A DNA stretch of 64,000 nt, taken from positions 143,411 to 207,410 of the forward strand of contig CAJJDN010000135.1 of assembly GCA_905182985.1 (NCBI GenBank). Reading direction: 5' to 3'. Made by a program: the position numbers and the translations under genes. Origin of the DNA: Paramecium sonneborni. Its lineage: Eukaryota; Ciliophora; Oligohymenophorea; Peniculida; Parameciidae. A model generated the notes under the pieces. The model saw nothing but the letters and a program-made list of their open reading frames with translations, had not been told where the DNA came from and searched no databases. This document shows, one piece after another, positions 40,693 through 52,300 of the stretch. Position 1 is the first letter of the stretch. Each line of letters opens with the position of its first letter.

Positions 40693-41246
40693 TCATTTAA
40701 ATTTTGTAAAGAGTTCTCTTGGTGCAAGTGTTAATTTTGGAGGTTCTTTATAAATGTTAAATTTATCTGCATATTTATTAAATAATTCTTGATCTGGATT
40801 ACCAAAGCGATTAATAGCATCCTCTTTCATACGACCATATTTTAATTCAATCTTTGTTTTTCTAAGATCGTCTTCATTTTGAAAGAATTCATTTGATGTT
40901 ATATGAGGCTAGCATAATAGTCAATTTCTTTACTTACTCGATTAATTTTACGTTGGTTAAAATCTTTACTCATTGTTAAGTTTTAAGCAGGAGATCTTTC
41001 AAGTAGTTTTTTGTTGTTTATTTTCTTATCTGTTTTAATACGAAAATTGTTATTTTAAAGAAGTGGAGCTTTAAGTGCCTATTATTCAGGTTATTAGTTT
41101 TAATTATCCCAATCATCTTCATTAATCTCAAGCACTCTAAAATTACCTCCTCTAAAGTATTATTATAAAGTAATTCCATTAATTCTTTAAGCTTGACTAG
41201 ACTCCTATCTTTAATGACTTTATGACACTAATCTACGTTTTTCCAT
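40693..41246 (-). CDS. Hypothetical basic/Gln-rich protein
   Basis: ATG 41246 (MEKRRLVSQSHQRQESS) to TGA 40693-40695 with one 29-nt intron (40909-40937) gives 174 residues. Recognisable segments are ITLQQYFRGGNFRVLEINED, DDWDN, KAPLLQNNNFRIKTDKK, and a C-terminal part with KTKIELKYGRMKEDAINRFG and KLTLAPRELFTKFK. It is charged, without membrane helices or known motifs. No family recognised; the defined exon joint and consistent composition make it a credible gene. Confidence 0.65.
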
Positions 41247-41315
41247 TCTTGAGCACTTCGATGTTTCTGGACGCATACCTTATTCTTCCATTTTTTAATT
41301 TATATTATTATATTA

Positions 41316-41545
41316 TCATTCATGATATGAACATCTTTTTTTCACTTTTCATACTTTTCTTTAAAATATTCACAATCTTCTTTTCTATTCTAAAATCATC
41401 TAATATATTTAACCAAACTCTAAATATCTTTATAAACTATATTGATATATTCACAGTTATTAATTATACTTCCAAATCATAAACAACTAAATAATAACAT
41501 TCTTTCAAGATACCAATTCTCATTTACATTATTTATAATTTCCAT
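41316..41545 (-). CDS. Possible tiny Cys-pair (CHCH-like) protein
   Basis: With three short introns (30, 24 and 20 nt) the frame from ATG 41545 to TGA 41316-41318 gives 51 residues, beginning MEIINNVNENWYLER and ending with DCEYFKEKYEKCSYHE. The last segment has an exact C-x9-C spacing as in mitochondrial CHCH proteins. The first half has only one Cys (NNCEYINIVYKDIQSL), so a full twin CX9C is not present. Alternative frames here (41320-41523) are also open, so the model is tentative. Confidence 0.3.
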
Positions 41546-41720
41546 TTTAAATATCAAAACCACCCTCAAAATATTCTTATTATGTTCTTTATATATTTAT
41601 ATCCAACTTATTCTCTTAAAATAGTTATACAATTTTTGTAAATTTAATTTATAATTCAAATTAAAAAAATATTAGGTAATAATATATCTAATATGAAATC
41701 ACTAATATACAAATAAATTA

Positions 41721-41951
41721 TCAACTTTATTGAAATTTGTTTAAAATTTTTTTTAAATATCTCTTACTTTCTAAATCAAACTCAAAATTTACTTCATTTT
41801 CTTTATATTTATTCTCCTATCTCTAATCTCTTAATAATTACTCTTCACTCTATTAATCTAAGTCAATCAGTTAATAATCATATCTTTATATATAATATTC
41901 ATTCAAACCAATCCTAATAGAAAAACTTAAGAATTTTTCAATTTCTCTCAT
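41721..41951 (-). CDS. Hypothetical charged protein fragment, 5' exons uncertain
   Basis: ATG 41951 to TGA 41721-41723 reads 76 residues including YYIQRYDYQLIDLDQQSEEQ and ENEVNFEFDLESKRYLKK, with protein-like alternation and charged composition. The frame stays open upstream to about 42080 (SNLDCLQEILSEFQRVYK), and another frame there also looks coding, so one or more 5' exons are likely. No family recognised. Confidence 0.4.
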
Positions 41952-42128
41952 ACTTATTATGATTATGATTTGCCAACAACAATAAATTTAAACTATTTTG
42001 TATACTCTCTAAAATTCAGATAATATCTCTTAAAGACAATCCAAGTTTGAAACAATAAATGAGAACTCCTTGAAATTATTGGTAAAATATTTTGAATATA
42101 GTAACAATATTTAATAATTAAAATAATA

Positions 42129-44967
42129 TCAATTTTCATCATCACTACTACTAACTAATTATGAAGCTGCTCCTTCATCTTCGTCAGGTACCTATATATA
42201 GATTTTGAATACATTCAGATTTCGATTAACTTATTGCAAAATTGGCATTGCTTTATAGACCTCTTTCTGCCAAGCATACCTAAAAATAATATCATTAAAT
42301 CTACAATTATTAAAAGATTTATTTTTCATCTTCCCCATTCAATTTTGGAAATACAGTTTGACTTAATGGAAAATCTGTCAACTTATATTCCTTTATAATA
42401 AAAAAGTCATAATTACATGAATGTCAATATCATAAACTGATTATGCTGCCATCATTTTCTCATACATTCCAAATTTGGTTTTATTCAAAGTAGATTACAC
42501 TTATTGTAATTTTTCCTCAATTTATTTAGCAATCTAGGTTTCATCTTCTTATTCAATTTTTCTCATTGATGGAATTGTTTTACCCTTTTTATCTGAAATT
42601 GGTAAATCTTGCTTTTTAGTAGAATTAAATTATTTTGACTTTTGTTCAGTTTATCCATTGTTTTATATATTTTATGATTGGTGTTCATTTTAATTTGTAT
42701 GCTAATCACCATTTATCGGAATCTCTTGATTTTATTATGCAAGTTATGCTTGAGAGTTTAATTTGTTATCAGTGTTGAAAGAATGATCTTGTATACCTTA
42801 CAATGAATCCTAATTATTTTATTGAGAGTGATTGGATTGTGGAGTCTTGAAGGATTTTTAAATACTATAATGACTATTATGTTTAATTCTTTCATCCTAG
42901 AAGGGAGTAGGTATGTGCTATTATTATGGGGAGTTTTTATTTTAGGATTAAATCTATTATTAATCATTTTTAATGAACTATTGTTATTAGCTATTTGGTA
43001 TTTATTACTAAAGACTATTATTTTATTATTGTTATTATAAAGGAGGATCATTAGGTTATGGTGAATATTTTGAATTGATCATTTACATTTGCTATTCAAG
43101 TTTTTCTCTTTAGAATTGTAAGAATTATTCTTATTATCTCTATTGAGAGACAACATTTGGAAGTTAAGGTCTTTTAATATTGATTTTAACTTCTTATTAC
43201 CAAAATTATTAAGGATTATATGAAAAATTAGGATCTCTTTTTGATTGTATAATTTATTCAACTCTTTGCATTTTTGTTCTATCTTCAATTTCTTATTCAC
43301 TTGCATAATCTAATTCATCTCCATTATCTTGATCATAATTATCTGATTATCTTCTTGAAAGTTGTTTAGGTTTAAACATATCATCAAATTAATTTTTCAT
43401 TTTTTATCTTCTAAATCTATCTTCACTATCTGAATCAGTTTTTTCATATTCAAAATCTCCTCCTTTTTCTCTTTTAATTCTTTCAATATCTTCATGTAAT
43501 CTTTGTATTTCTTTTTTTCTTTTTTTTTATTCTTCTCTTTGAGCCTTGGTCATATGTTTTTTGTGAGGTTTTTTTAATTCTTCAGTAATTTCTTATATAG
43601 TTTATTTTAACTCTTCTTCATGAATAGGTTCAATTTATTATAGAGTAGGTTACCTTTAATCTCTTTATTGATTTATATTTTGATTAGCCTATTCATTTAA
43701 TTGTTAAATAACATCGGAATCCTATCTTTAAATAGTAGAGGGTCTTTAGGTTTATGTTCTCATAGATTATTTTTTAGTTAATTTTTTAGAATCTTTTAAT
43801 TTACCAATTTTTTTAGATTATCTCATATCATCAATTTTATCATCATCTTCATCATAATTATTATCTTTAATTTAATTTTATTATATTTCTGGTAATTATT
43901 TATTTGGTGTTTAATGTTTTGGTAGATCTATATCTTATTAAGATTCTCTTTATGAAGATAAAGACTCAGAACTTTATTGAATAGATTAAATAATTTGATC
44001 AGCTAATGAATCAAATTATTATTCAATATATTCTCTTTACTTTTTTTCATTTACTTGATAGTAATCATTGAAATCACTCATTTAAACTTAATAATTATCA
44101 GGAACTTTGATTTTAAAAGCCTTGGTTTTGATCTTTTTAACAATATCACGGTATTGTTAAGTCATTGTCTACATTCTGCGTTATATAAATGAAAAGAGCA
44201 AAATTACTTTAAATCATAATCGATATGTTAATCATTTAAGTACTTTTCCATAAATTTGAGCAATCGATTCTCAATTCTATCATTAGGAATGATTTATTTT
44301 GTTAAGGATTTAGTACTATCCATTAAAATAACTTCAATTCCAACATCTGAAACTTAAAATACGTAAATCATAAAAATACATTCTGGTCTATAATTGTACT
44401 TATTTAAACATAATGATCTATTAAGCATTTCTTCTTATTATGTATGTAAAATAGTTTATTAAGTTTCATATTCCTTGGAATATCCAGGTGGTTTAATATC
44501 TGAGTAATATTTTTAATTATTCTTAGGTTTTGGAATCTTCTTCAAATATGCAGCAACTTTTCTCTGAAAGTCTGTTAAGAGCACTTTAGTTTGCATTTCA
44601 TTTAAATTACTAGAATTATCACTCATACTAAAACAATAAAGTTTTATATAACTTACAAAAATACAGGAGATTTAGTAAGATTATTATATTCCTTAAGATT
44701 ATAAATAGAAGTATGATGATAAAAGTTTTTACCATCATCTTTCTTTAAATTATGTAACTAAAATAAATATAAAATAACATACACTCATTAACTTTAATTT
44801 GCTAGTCGGTTTTCTAATTCTGCTTGAACTTTATTAATCTAAACTATAATTATTTTAATATTGATATATTCCTACTTGGAGTATTGATCTAAATGATTTA
44901 AATTAAGAAGATTCTTTCCATAACGTAGTTGCTAACCTGGTAATGGTAGTATGTCACAAGAGTACAT
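42129..44967 (-). CDS. Long Gln-rich coiled-coil protein, function unknown
   Basis: ATG 44967 (MYSCDILPLPGQQLRYGKNL) to TGA 42129-42131. Six introns (44844-44875, 44758-44782, 44628-44656, 44176-44207, 42391-42416, 42280-42304) leave exactly 890 codons. A folded N-terminal part (residues about 75-240: TDFQRKVAAYLKKIPKPKN; ECIFMIYVFQVSDVGIEVIL) is followed by acidic, Gln-rich and basic coiled-coil sequence (EIQRLHEDIERIKREKGG), a long low-complexity Q/N/P stretch, and a compact C-terminus (LTDFPLSQTVFPKLNGED; YAWQKEVYKAMPILQQVNRN) ending in an acidic tail. Without the 44176-44207 intron it would appear as two overlapping genes. No family recognised. It is divergent from the next gene with 34 bp between start codons. 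Confidence 0.75.
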
Positions 44968-45001
44968 ATAAAATTAATTTAATTATTAATTAATTAATTA
45001 A
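44968..45001. promoter_or_regulatory. 34-bp bidirectional promoter space
   Basis: Only 34 bases separate the divergent start codons at 44967 (-) and 45002 (+). The space is almost pure A/T with a near-palindromic aattaattaattaatta tract. It must contain or overlap both 5' untranslated regions and promoters, unless transcription starts inside the opposite gene. Confidence 0.6.
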
Positions 45002-46762
45002 ATGCTGTTTGTCACAGAGCCAAAATTTATCAATATTTCCCATCCTCGTAAACTCCTCTCTCTCATCTAAGAATATGAACTTAAATTTCGTCCTGACTCT
45101 CCTATAACTTAAAAAGCCATTGAAAGTATGGGATAAGATCGTCATCACTTTCGTAGAAAGTTTCATTTCTGATCTGACTCATCTAGGAATAAATTCGAGT
45201 TACGTTATGATTTTGAGATCCAAAAGATTCCATATTCTGAAGCTGATTTGTAGAAGACTTATTTAAATTACATGAGAGAATTGATCAGTATATTATATAA
45301 TACTATTTTAATAGTGGATTATTAGAATCTCTTTGAAAATAGAAAAAGAATTAAAGCTGATTTTGAAAAAAGATAAAAAGAAGAAGATGAACTTAGAGGA
45401 TAGTAATTTTCATATTTTTAACTTAGTAAGTGGCCTGAATCTACTGTAAATAAAAAATTTATTCATAATTCAATTGAAGTACTTAAACTTGATTAAAAAT
45501 TATAATTAATTGAAGAAGAAAGAAATAAAGAATAAAAAATTAATGATTGCTTTGCTAAAGAAGCCATCAAATAAGAACTTGATAGAAGACTACATATTTA
45601 AGATAATTTAAATAAAGAAGAAAAACGTCTAGCATCAAGAAAATAGATCTTTGATAATCTTAAGAAAAAAGCTGCATCAGAAAATAAAAAAGTTCATGAA
45701 AAATTATTAACTCATTAATAAAAAATCAAAAAATAATTAGAAAAAGATTTTCGTGCTTCTAAATCTATACAAGAAAAATTAGATGCTAAGTAATATTATA
45801 ATTTATCATTTTTTTAGAGAATTATCAGTTCAATAAAAAAGAACTAAATTGATCTCTGAAATTGCTACTCGTAATCGTAAAGTAGATGATAAAATTAATC
45901 ATTTTAAAGATGATTTTGGTAATCGTTTAATGGATGAACTTATCAAAAAATAATAAGCTTTAGAATTATCTATGAGTAAAAGATAAAAAACTGCTGAATA
46001 ATTAGAAAAAAATAGATTAGAAAAATAATAATTCTTTGAATAAAAATTAAACAATATCAATCTTAAAATCAAATAAGAAAGAGAAGAAAAAGAATCAGAA
46101 TTATTTAATAAAGTTGGATAAAAGTTATCTAAATCAGAAAAATTATTAAATGAACATGATAAATTGATTTCGAAAATGTGGCAAGATAAAAAAAAAGAAC
46201 AATAAACTAGATTCTCAAAATAGAAAGAAAGATATAAATTATCAGAAGGAAAATAATAAGAAAAAATTGAAGAATGGGATGAAAAATTAAAAAGTATCTA
46301 AGATAGAATTGAAAAATTCTAAACCAAAAAAAGTGAAGAATGGAAAAATGTAAAAGAATAAAAGATTTAAAATCAAAAAGAACATTTAGAATTTATTACA
46401 TTTATGAAAAATAAAAAAGAAGTAAATCTATTTCCAATTATCTTTATTTAGGATAAATATCAAAAATAATATCTGGAAAGATAATATATGATCTAAAAGA
46501 AACTCAAAAAATTAAAAGATGAATAAGAATATATTCGAACTTATTAGACTACATCTAAGCAAAGATTTGAATAAAATACTTTAACTTAAATTGGAGAATT
46601 AGTCAATTTGAAATATTCTTCATCTGTCTAATTACTTAAGTATATACTATTAATTATTTTATTAGTAAATTAAAAGATTTAGAAGATGAAGATGCATTTA
46701 ATGATATTCAATAGAAATACAAGTAAATTGTCAAAGTTCCAGAAAAAAAACTTGTAGAATGA
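45002..46762 (+). CDS. Long coiled-coil protein, probably cytoskeletal
   Basis: ATG 45002 (MLFVTEPKFINISHPRKLLS) to TGA 46760-46762. Introns removed include 27 nt near 45157-45183, about 28 nt near 45790 and about 28 nt near 46640. After a short folded N-terminus (KFELRYDFEIQKIPYSEADL) almost the whole protein is heptad-like and rich in Lys, Glu and Gln (EEERNKEQKINDCFAKEAIK; LMDELIKKQQALELSMSKRQ). The composition and length suit basal-body, ciliary or cortical filament proteins. No specific family recognised. Confidence 0.7.
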
Positions 46763-46851
46763 TAAAAGTTATTCATTTCTTTATAACTTAATATTTATTT
46801 TCTATTACAATTTAGTACTTTAAAGGAATCTTTAAAAAAAATATTAGTCTG

Positions 46852-47337
46852 ATGAGAGAAACAAATGATAATGAATTCGAATTTTAAAAAAAGTATACTG
46901 TATAATAAAGATTAACTCGACATTAAAATATAATGAATATAATTGGTTAATAAAAGGCTTTGATTGTTGTTGAAAAATATAAATAATCTTCAAATTAAAC
47001 TAACAATTCATCTTAATAATCTTGGAAAATGTAATATTATTAACTTATATATTTAGATTTGCTATTGACAAAACAATAAATTTAATGGTATTTTTACATT
47101 GTATTAAAGTAAATGTGGGCATTGCTAAAACAACTAGCATTTTCTTATACTGCAATAATTAACTTTTACCATTGAAAGGTATATTTTTAGATTCATTCAG
47201 AGGATTAAACTGTTGGTTCAATACTTGAATCATAAAAAAATAAAGAGGATAATATTTTATATATAAAATACTAAAATTTTGAAACATTTGGATTTGATTA
47301 GTATAAAAATGATGAATATAAAGTATTCAATTAATGA
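46852..47337 (+). CDS. Atg8-like ubiquitin-fold protein
   Basis: ATG 46852 to TGA 47335-47337 with introns 47031-47056 (26 nt) and 47179-47200 (22 nt) gives 145 residues. QKALIVVEKYKQSS matches the Atg8 beta-strand around VIVEK. NLMVFLHCIKVNVGIAKTTS and IFLYCNNQLLPL match the F-x-x-x-I-R...IFLFVNN core. TVGSILESQKNKEDNILYIK and YQNFETFG match the end of the fold, including the Phe-Gly at the lipidation site. A tail of about 13 residues follows the Gly, as in Atg8 precursors cut by Atg4. An acidic, Ser/Gln-rich insert (QSSNQTNNSSQQS) is unusual. A role in autophagosome or vesicle membranes is inferred. Atg12 is a less likely alternative. Confidence 0.75.
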
Positions 47338-47385
47338 ATAATAATAGAATCCATTTTAATTAAATATATATATATAAAATTCATG

Positions 47386-47955
47386 TCAAGGATATGTATA
47401 GTCAGTTTTGATAGTATCGAATAGTTTGTCAACTTAGGATTTCAACACATTTGCTAATTGTCTATTGCATTTGGACATCTATTCAATTAATCATGAAGGC
47501 AGTACTTATTGAATAGTTTTATTAATCTGTTGACGTTAATTATCTAATTGTATAAATTTGGTTTTATGTTTATTGGATTCACATTTTAGATGATATTTAT
47601 TCTTATTGGATTAATTCTAATTATTTTCCTTATTCCAATCAATGTTATGAATGTTTGGTTTAATGATTTCATAATGTTATGCAACAGAATTAATGGAATG
47701 AATAGTAGTAGCTCTACTACCATCAAGATTATCTTCAAATTAAAGATGTTAAGGTACAATAACATCTCTATGAGACTAGCTAATATTTTTAATGAATTCT
47801 TCTGATTTACGATGACAACTTTCATCAGTACGCTATTTCTCAAGTTTCATGACATTTCTTCTAAGTTAATATATCTCTCTTAAGGGACTAATAATATCTG
47901 AACTAGATTTTCTTCCTTCTTCAGTAATGGCATGTGTTTGTAATCGTTGTTACAT
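47386..47955 (-). CDS. Hypothetical coiled-coil protein
   Basis: ATG 47955 (MQQRLQTHAITEEGRKSS) to TGA 47386-47388 with a 27-nt intron (47479-47505) gives 180 residues. Segments: PLREIYQLRRNVMKLEKQ (coiled coil), NISQSHRDVIVPQHLQFED, an Asn-rich patch, and a C-terminal helix (NRQLANVLKSQVDKLFDTIK). No family recognised. It converges with the Atg8-like gene (48 bp between stops) and diverges from the Cdc20/Cdh1 gene across 77 bp. Confidence 0.65.
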
Positions 47956-48032
47956 ATTAATATATATTTGAAATATTATTGATAAAAGTATATGTTTAAT
48001 ATATATTTAATATAAATATATTTTGTTTGTAA

Positions 48033-49553
48033 ATGTCTAAACTGAAAAGCTAAGTAATAGTAATGATACTTATAATAGACTGTTTCTTTTTAAGCTTTGT
48101 GCAGTGATACTTCAATTTAATAATAGAACCATCCATAATTAAGGCAAGAAAACTAATACAATTTGAGTAGCACAGATTGTAAAGGATAGAAATCATTTCT
48201 TGGAGATCGTTTTGTTACATAATTAAAGAAGAATTTTTCAATAATACAAGAAAATAAATTAGAGAGTTAAGACATGGCATCTGCATAAATGGCATTGGAA
48301 ATGCTATATAAATAATAAATACTGGAATAAAAACCTATATTTGAGTCGGAGTCTATGTATTTCATAAATTAAAGTGGATTTTAATATAATCAGGAGAATA
48401 ATATAAACATCCACAATTCTAAAATATACAATAGGTAGATGAAATAATAATTAAATAACTAGTATTCTAATAGATCATAAGTATTTTACGATTTCTGAAA
48501 CACTATCTAATTATTATAGTAAATATGTAAGAAAAATACAGAAAGTTCCATTTAAAGTACTTGATGCACCATAACTTTAAGATGATTTTTATTTGAATTT
48601 GTTAGATTGGAGTAATCAGAATACATTATCTGTGGCATTAAATTCTTGTGTATATTTATGGTATGTTAACAATAAAATAATTCAAGGAATGCTTAATCTT
48701 CTAAAGTTACAAAATTATTGGATCTGCATAATGATTAAGTTACAAGTGTTGCATGGTCTTTAAGAGGACCTCATTTGGCAGTTGGAACAAAGATAGGAGA
48801 AGTATAGATTTGGGATGCAGTAAAATTATAAAAGGTGCGAACTTACAAGGGCCATATAGCAAGAGTAGGAACATTATGTTTTTCAGATAATGTATTAAGT
48901 AGTGGTTCAAGAGATAAATTGATATTATAAAGAGATTTAAGATTGAAAGGCAATTACTTTTAAAAATAATAAGCACATAAATAAGAGGTTTGTGGATTGA
49001 AATGGTCACCTGATGGATAAATGTTAGCTTCAGGAGGGAACGATAATAAACTATATATATGGTCATCACATAAATAAGATAAACCTATATTTAAATTAAG
49101 TGAACATTAAGCTGCAGTAAAAGCAATAGCATGGAGTCCTCATTAACATGGATTATTAGCAAGTGGTGGAGGCACTGCAGATAAAATGATAAGATTTTGG
49201 AATGCTCTTGAAGGAAAATCATTATTAAAAGAAGACACTGGTAGTCAAGTATGTAATCTTATGTTTAGTAAAATTGAAAATGAACTCATTTCTACACATG
49301 GATATAGTCAAAATTAAATTGTACTATGGAAATGTAATAATATGAAAAGAATATCTACATTAGTTGGACATACTTGTAGGTACTATTATATATTTATATT
49401 TATAGAGTATTATATTTAGCTATGTCACCTGATGGATCTACTATTGTAACTGGAGCAGGAGATGAAACTTTACGATTTTGGAACATTTATCCTTAAAATA
49501 ATTAAGATTACAAATAACTATATAGTCCTTTAAATGCTCCAACTATTCGATGA
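48033..49553 (+). CDS. Cdc20/Cdh1 (Fizzy)-type WD40 activator of the APC/C
   Basis: ATG 48033 to TGA 49551-49553; introns 48054-48078, 48435-48462, 48661-48686 and 49380-49405 leave 472 codons. The N-terminal region carries GDRFVTQ, typical for the family. The start of the propeller reads [20 protein letters not shown] then [15 protein letters not shown]. Seven WD40 blades follow ([105 protein letters not shown]). The protein ends Asn-Ala-Pro-Thr-Ile-Arg, an intact C-terminal IR tail that docks on the APC/C. It should recruit substrates for ubiquitylation in mitosis or meiosis. The KVLDAP sequence fits both Cdc20 and Cdh1, so the subgroup is left open. Confidence 0.9.
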
Positions 49554-49614
49554 TTTTAAGAGCCATTCTACTTAATATATAATTATTTTATAAATTTATT
49601 ATATTTATTATTAT

Positions 49615-51688
49615 ATGACAGATTAAATTCCAGATTATATAAATTATGAAGATGAATATGAAAGATATTTCAAATATCTTGTTCCTGGACCATTCCTTCA
49701 TGATATCAGTATGACAGAAGCCAAAGAATATTTTTATGTAAATTCTATTTATTTATATTTAGAATGATCTTATTACTCCTACTCTTATTTAATATACACT
49801 CTAATACATCAAAAGTTAAATCCGTAGAAAAACTACTACGATTGATACCAACATTTTCGATGATGTTAATCAAATTTCTGCTATTCGTTCAACAACTTCC
49901 AAATATTCAATTGGTGTTACTGTTAATTAGGATTTATTTACAGCATTTCTTTGGGATACTAAAAATTAAGAAATTCTTATATTTGGAAAAAATACACTAA
50001 TTGAAAAAGCATTTAATGATCAAAAAATTATTAGAAATACTTTTTAATCTAAGGATTACATCTCAATCATTGCTTATGTCTTTATTAATGCTATTAATAA
50101 AGCTAATTTGTATTTAAAATTCAATTAAAGTTAAAATTAAGCATTAATAAAATGGGCGTTACTCAAATAATATAGATTAAAATAAATGAAAGAAAATGGA
50201 GAATCTTTTTCAAGAATACTTGACGATCAATTTCTTTAGGAAGTCAATAAAACTAACTAATAAAAAAATAACTCTAATTCACAACAAATATCTTAAATTG
50301 AACCTTCTATTAAATAAGATAATATTTCATAATACAAGAGTAATTCATACAATAAAAATTCCTTCAATCATTCTTCACACAATTACATTTAAGGAAATAG
50401 CTAAATTTCTAAATCTCACATTTCCCTACCATCTACTAGTAGAGTTGATACTTTAAAAGATTAAATTTCAATCAAAGATTTTGTACAAGGTATGGAGAAT
50501 ATTAAAAGTTAAATTTTACTCGATATTCCTTCACCTGATGAATTGAAACCTAAAGATTATACTCTCAAACCTATTATTCCTTTCTTCTCTCCTGAAAAAG
50601 TGTTTCGTGTCAAAGTTGAAGATTTAGAAGAACTTCTTAAGGAATAAGTAAAAAATACAAAAAATTAAGAACCTAATCCTACTGATTAATTATAATACTT
50701 ATTAACCTATTATTAACAAAACAATCCAGAACAATATAAAATACTTTTGAATTAATACTCTGATTTCATTCATGAAAGAGTAATTTTAAATATTAAATTA
50801 GATGTTTGAAGGTATGGGATTACCTACTTCAAATAAATCATAAACTTATAAAATATAACCTGAATTTCTATAATAATCATAAAAACAATCTATTTAAATC
50901 CCAAAACCAAAATCAATGCTCCTTCAAAAATAACCCTAGATGTAGCCATAACTTTATTAAGAGGAAATTATAGTAATCAAATACAATAAAAAAATTAATA
51001 AATAAGAATTTGAATTGCTCAAATAAAAATTAGTTCTTTCTTAAAATATCATGGAATTCTATTTTTGTTATTTATAAGAAGAATTCAAAAGAATATTAAT
51101 TTTTCCAATAGAATTTTATAATGTGCTTAGCCAAAACCCATAAAAGTATTTATTACTACAATTCTTAGAGCATAGACTTTTACAGATCAATTTTAGGGGA
51201 AAAACAGAACAATATTCGATTAATTTGACAAAGTCTTTGTTCCAGTTAAAATTAGTCAATATGAATATGTTGGAGTTTATATTGACTTTCATAACAAGAC
51301 TATGTACTATATAAATACTCTAGAGAGAAGAGATAGTAAAAATAATTATGATAAATATAAATAGGAAAGTAGCCCCCTTATAAGGAATTAGTGGATTAGC
51401 CAGTTATGCATTTCATAATGAAATTTATAGAGAATGAATACAATTTAAAAGTGATGAGAGCATTCAATATATTTAATTGGAGTAATATTATAGTATTGAT
51501 AAAAATCATAAGAATTTGTAGAATTCATGAACGAATATGCATAAAACTTTAACTATAGTGGATTGGTATTGACATATGTGATTGATTCAATATGCAATCA
51601 TAAAAGTGCAGTGGGTGACAATCAAATACTGAAAGAATTTGCTTAGAAGATATTAGAAGCTATTAGAAGAGCAGGGAGTAAGAAATGA
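49615..51688 (+). CDS. Ulp1/SENP-fold (C48-like) protein with degenerate catalytic site
   Basis: ATG 49615 to TGA 51686-51688; five introns (49738-49762, 50780-50801, 51146-51168, 51336-51364, 51482-51512) leave 648 codons. The first 370 residues are low in known motifs (Gln/Ser-rich middle). The C-terminal 230 residues follow the Ulp1 plan: LVLSQNIMEFYFCYLQEEFK (WLND..I.FY..L region), RILIFPIEFYNVLSQNPQK, KVFVPVKISQYEYVGVYIDF (where N-x-H-W-x-L-x-V-I-D is usual), then YAQNFNYSGLVLTYVIDSI (where Q-x-N-x-x-D-C-G-x-F is usual). The Asp and the oxyanion Gln are kept, but His aligns with Glu and the nucleophile Cys aligns with Ser. It is therefore probably not an active cysteine protease and may bind SUMO-like modifiers. 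The family call is moderate. Confidence 0.6.
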
Positions 51689-51740
51689 GAATAGTTATAT
51701 ATAATATACTATTGATGTAAAAATAATTATATAATAATTA

Positions 51741-52300
51741 TGAATTCCTAATAATTATTTGAATAGATAGAGATTAAATTGGAAAATTTTGAAAGCCTTC
51801 ATTAAAATTTTGTAGTAATTCCAATAGATTATTTATGTCCAAAATTGATTGATTATAATTTGATAGGACCATAAACAAATTTATGGGTTTGTTTATTAAT
51901 TATATGCTCAATAAACTCCTTTCTATTCTGAAAAAGAATTTCATTATTTCACAATATTAGTTAATATGACAAGAATTCCGAATTATGCTTTAGAATTAAT
52001 CAGAATTTTTAAGATAGGAATTGATATAATCAAATATATGAAAGAATAAATTGTAAAATCTAAAACTTAATATTTAAAGATACTGATTATAGTTATAATA
52101 ATTTGAAGAAGCATTCCTATTTTAGAGGAATAGATTTTAATAATATATGGTTTCAAGATGTTCCATAACCAATTGTTTATATATAAAAAGAAGATTAAGT
52201 AGATATCAGATAATTATGCTTAATAGATAGAAGGAGAGAGAAAAACCAGAGATTAGATGGAATTCAGTAGCTAAATGTAGATAAGGAACATAATGTACTT
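51741..52300 (+). pseudogene. AGC/PDK1-like protein kinase C-terminal fragment, frameshifted
   Basis: The fragment begins DYLCPKLIDYNLIGPQTNLW, matching kinase subdomains VIII-IX (T-P-D-Y-L-S-P-E...SDLW). After a shift to another frame near 51880 it continues VYQLYAQQTPFYSEKEFHYF (subdomain IX-X, YQLxxGxPPF). The stretch HSYFRGIDFNNIWFQDVP near 52110-52170 matches the AGC-kinase tail (HPFFxxIDWxxL). The N-lobe, catalytic loop and DFG are absent, the activation-segment GTP is lost, and no small intron restores the frame. A relative of PDK1 is the best guess. It is a pseudogene or a relic of a truncated duplication. Confidence 0.55.

Noticed and set aside
42758..43306. Several 70-100-residue frames on both strands within the Gln-rich gene
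   Set aside because: They are shadows of the 890-codon gene at 42129-44967, whose frame is continuous through this part once TAA/TAG are read as Gln.
44162..44207. Two overlapping same-strand genes, one ending at TGA 44162 and one starting at ATG 44174
   Set aside because: A 32-nt intron (44176-44207) joins the two frames exactly and removes the overlap, giving one gene.
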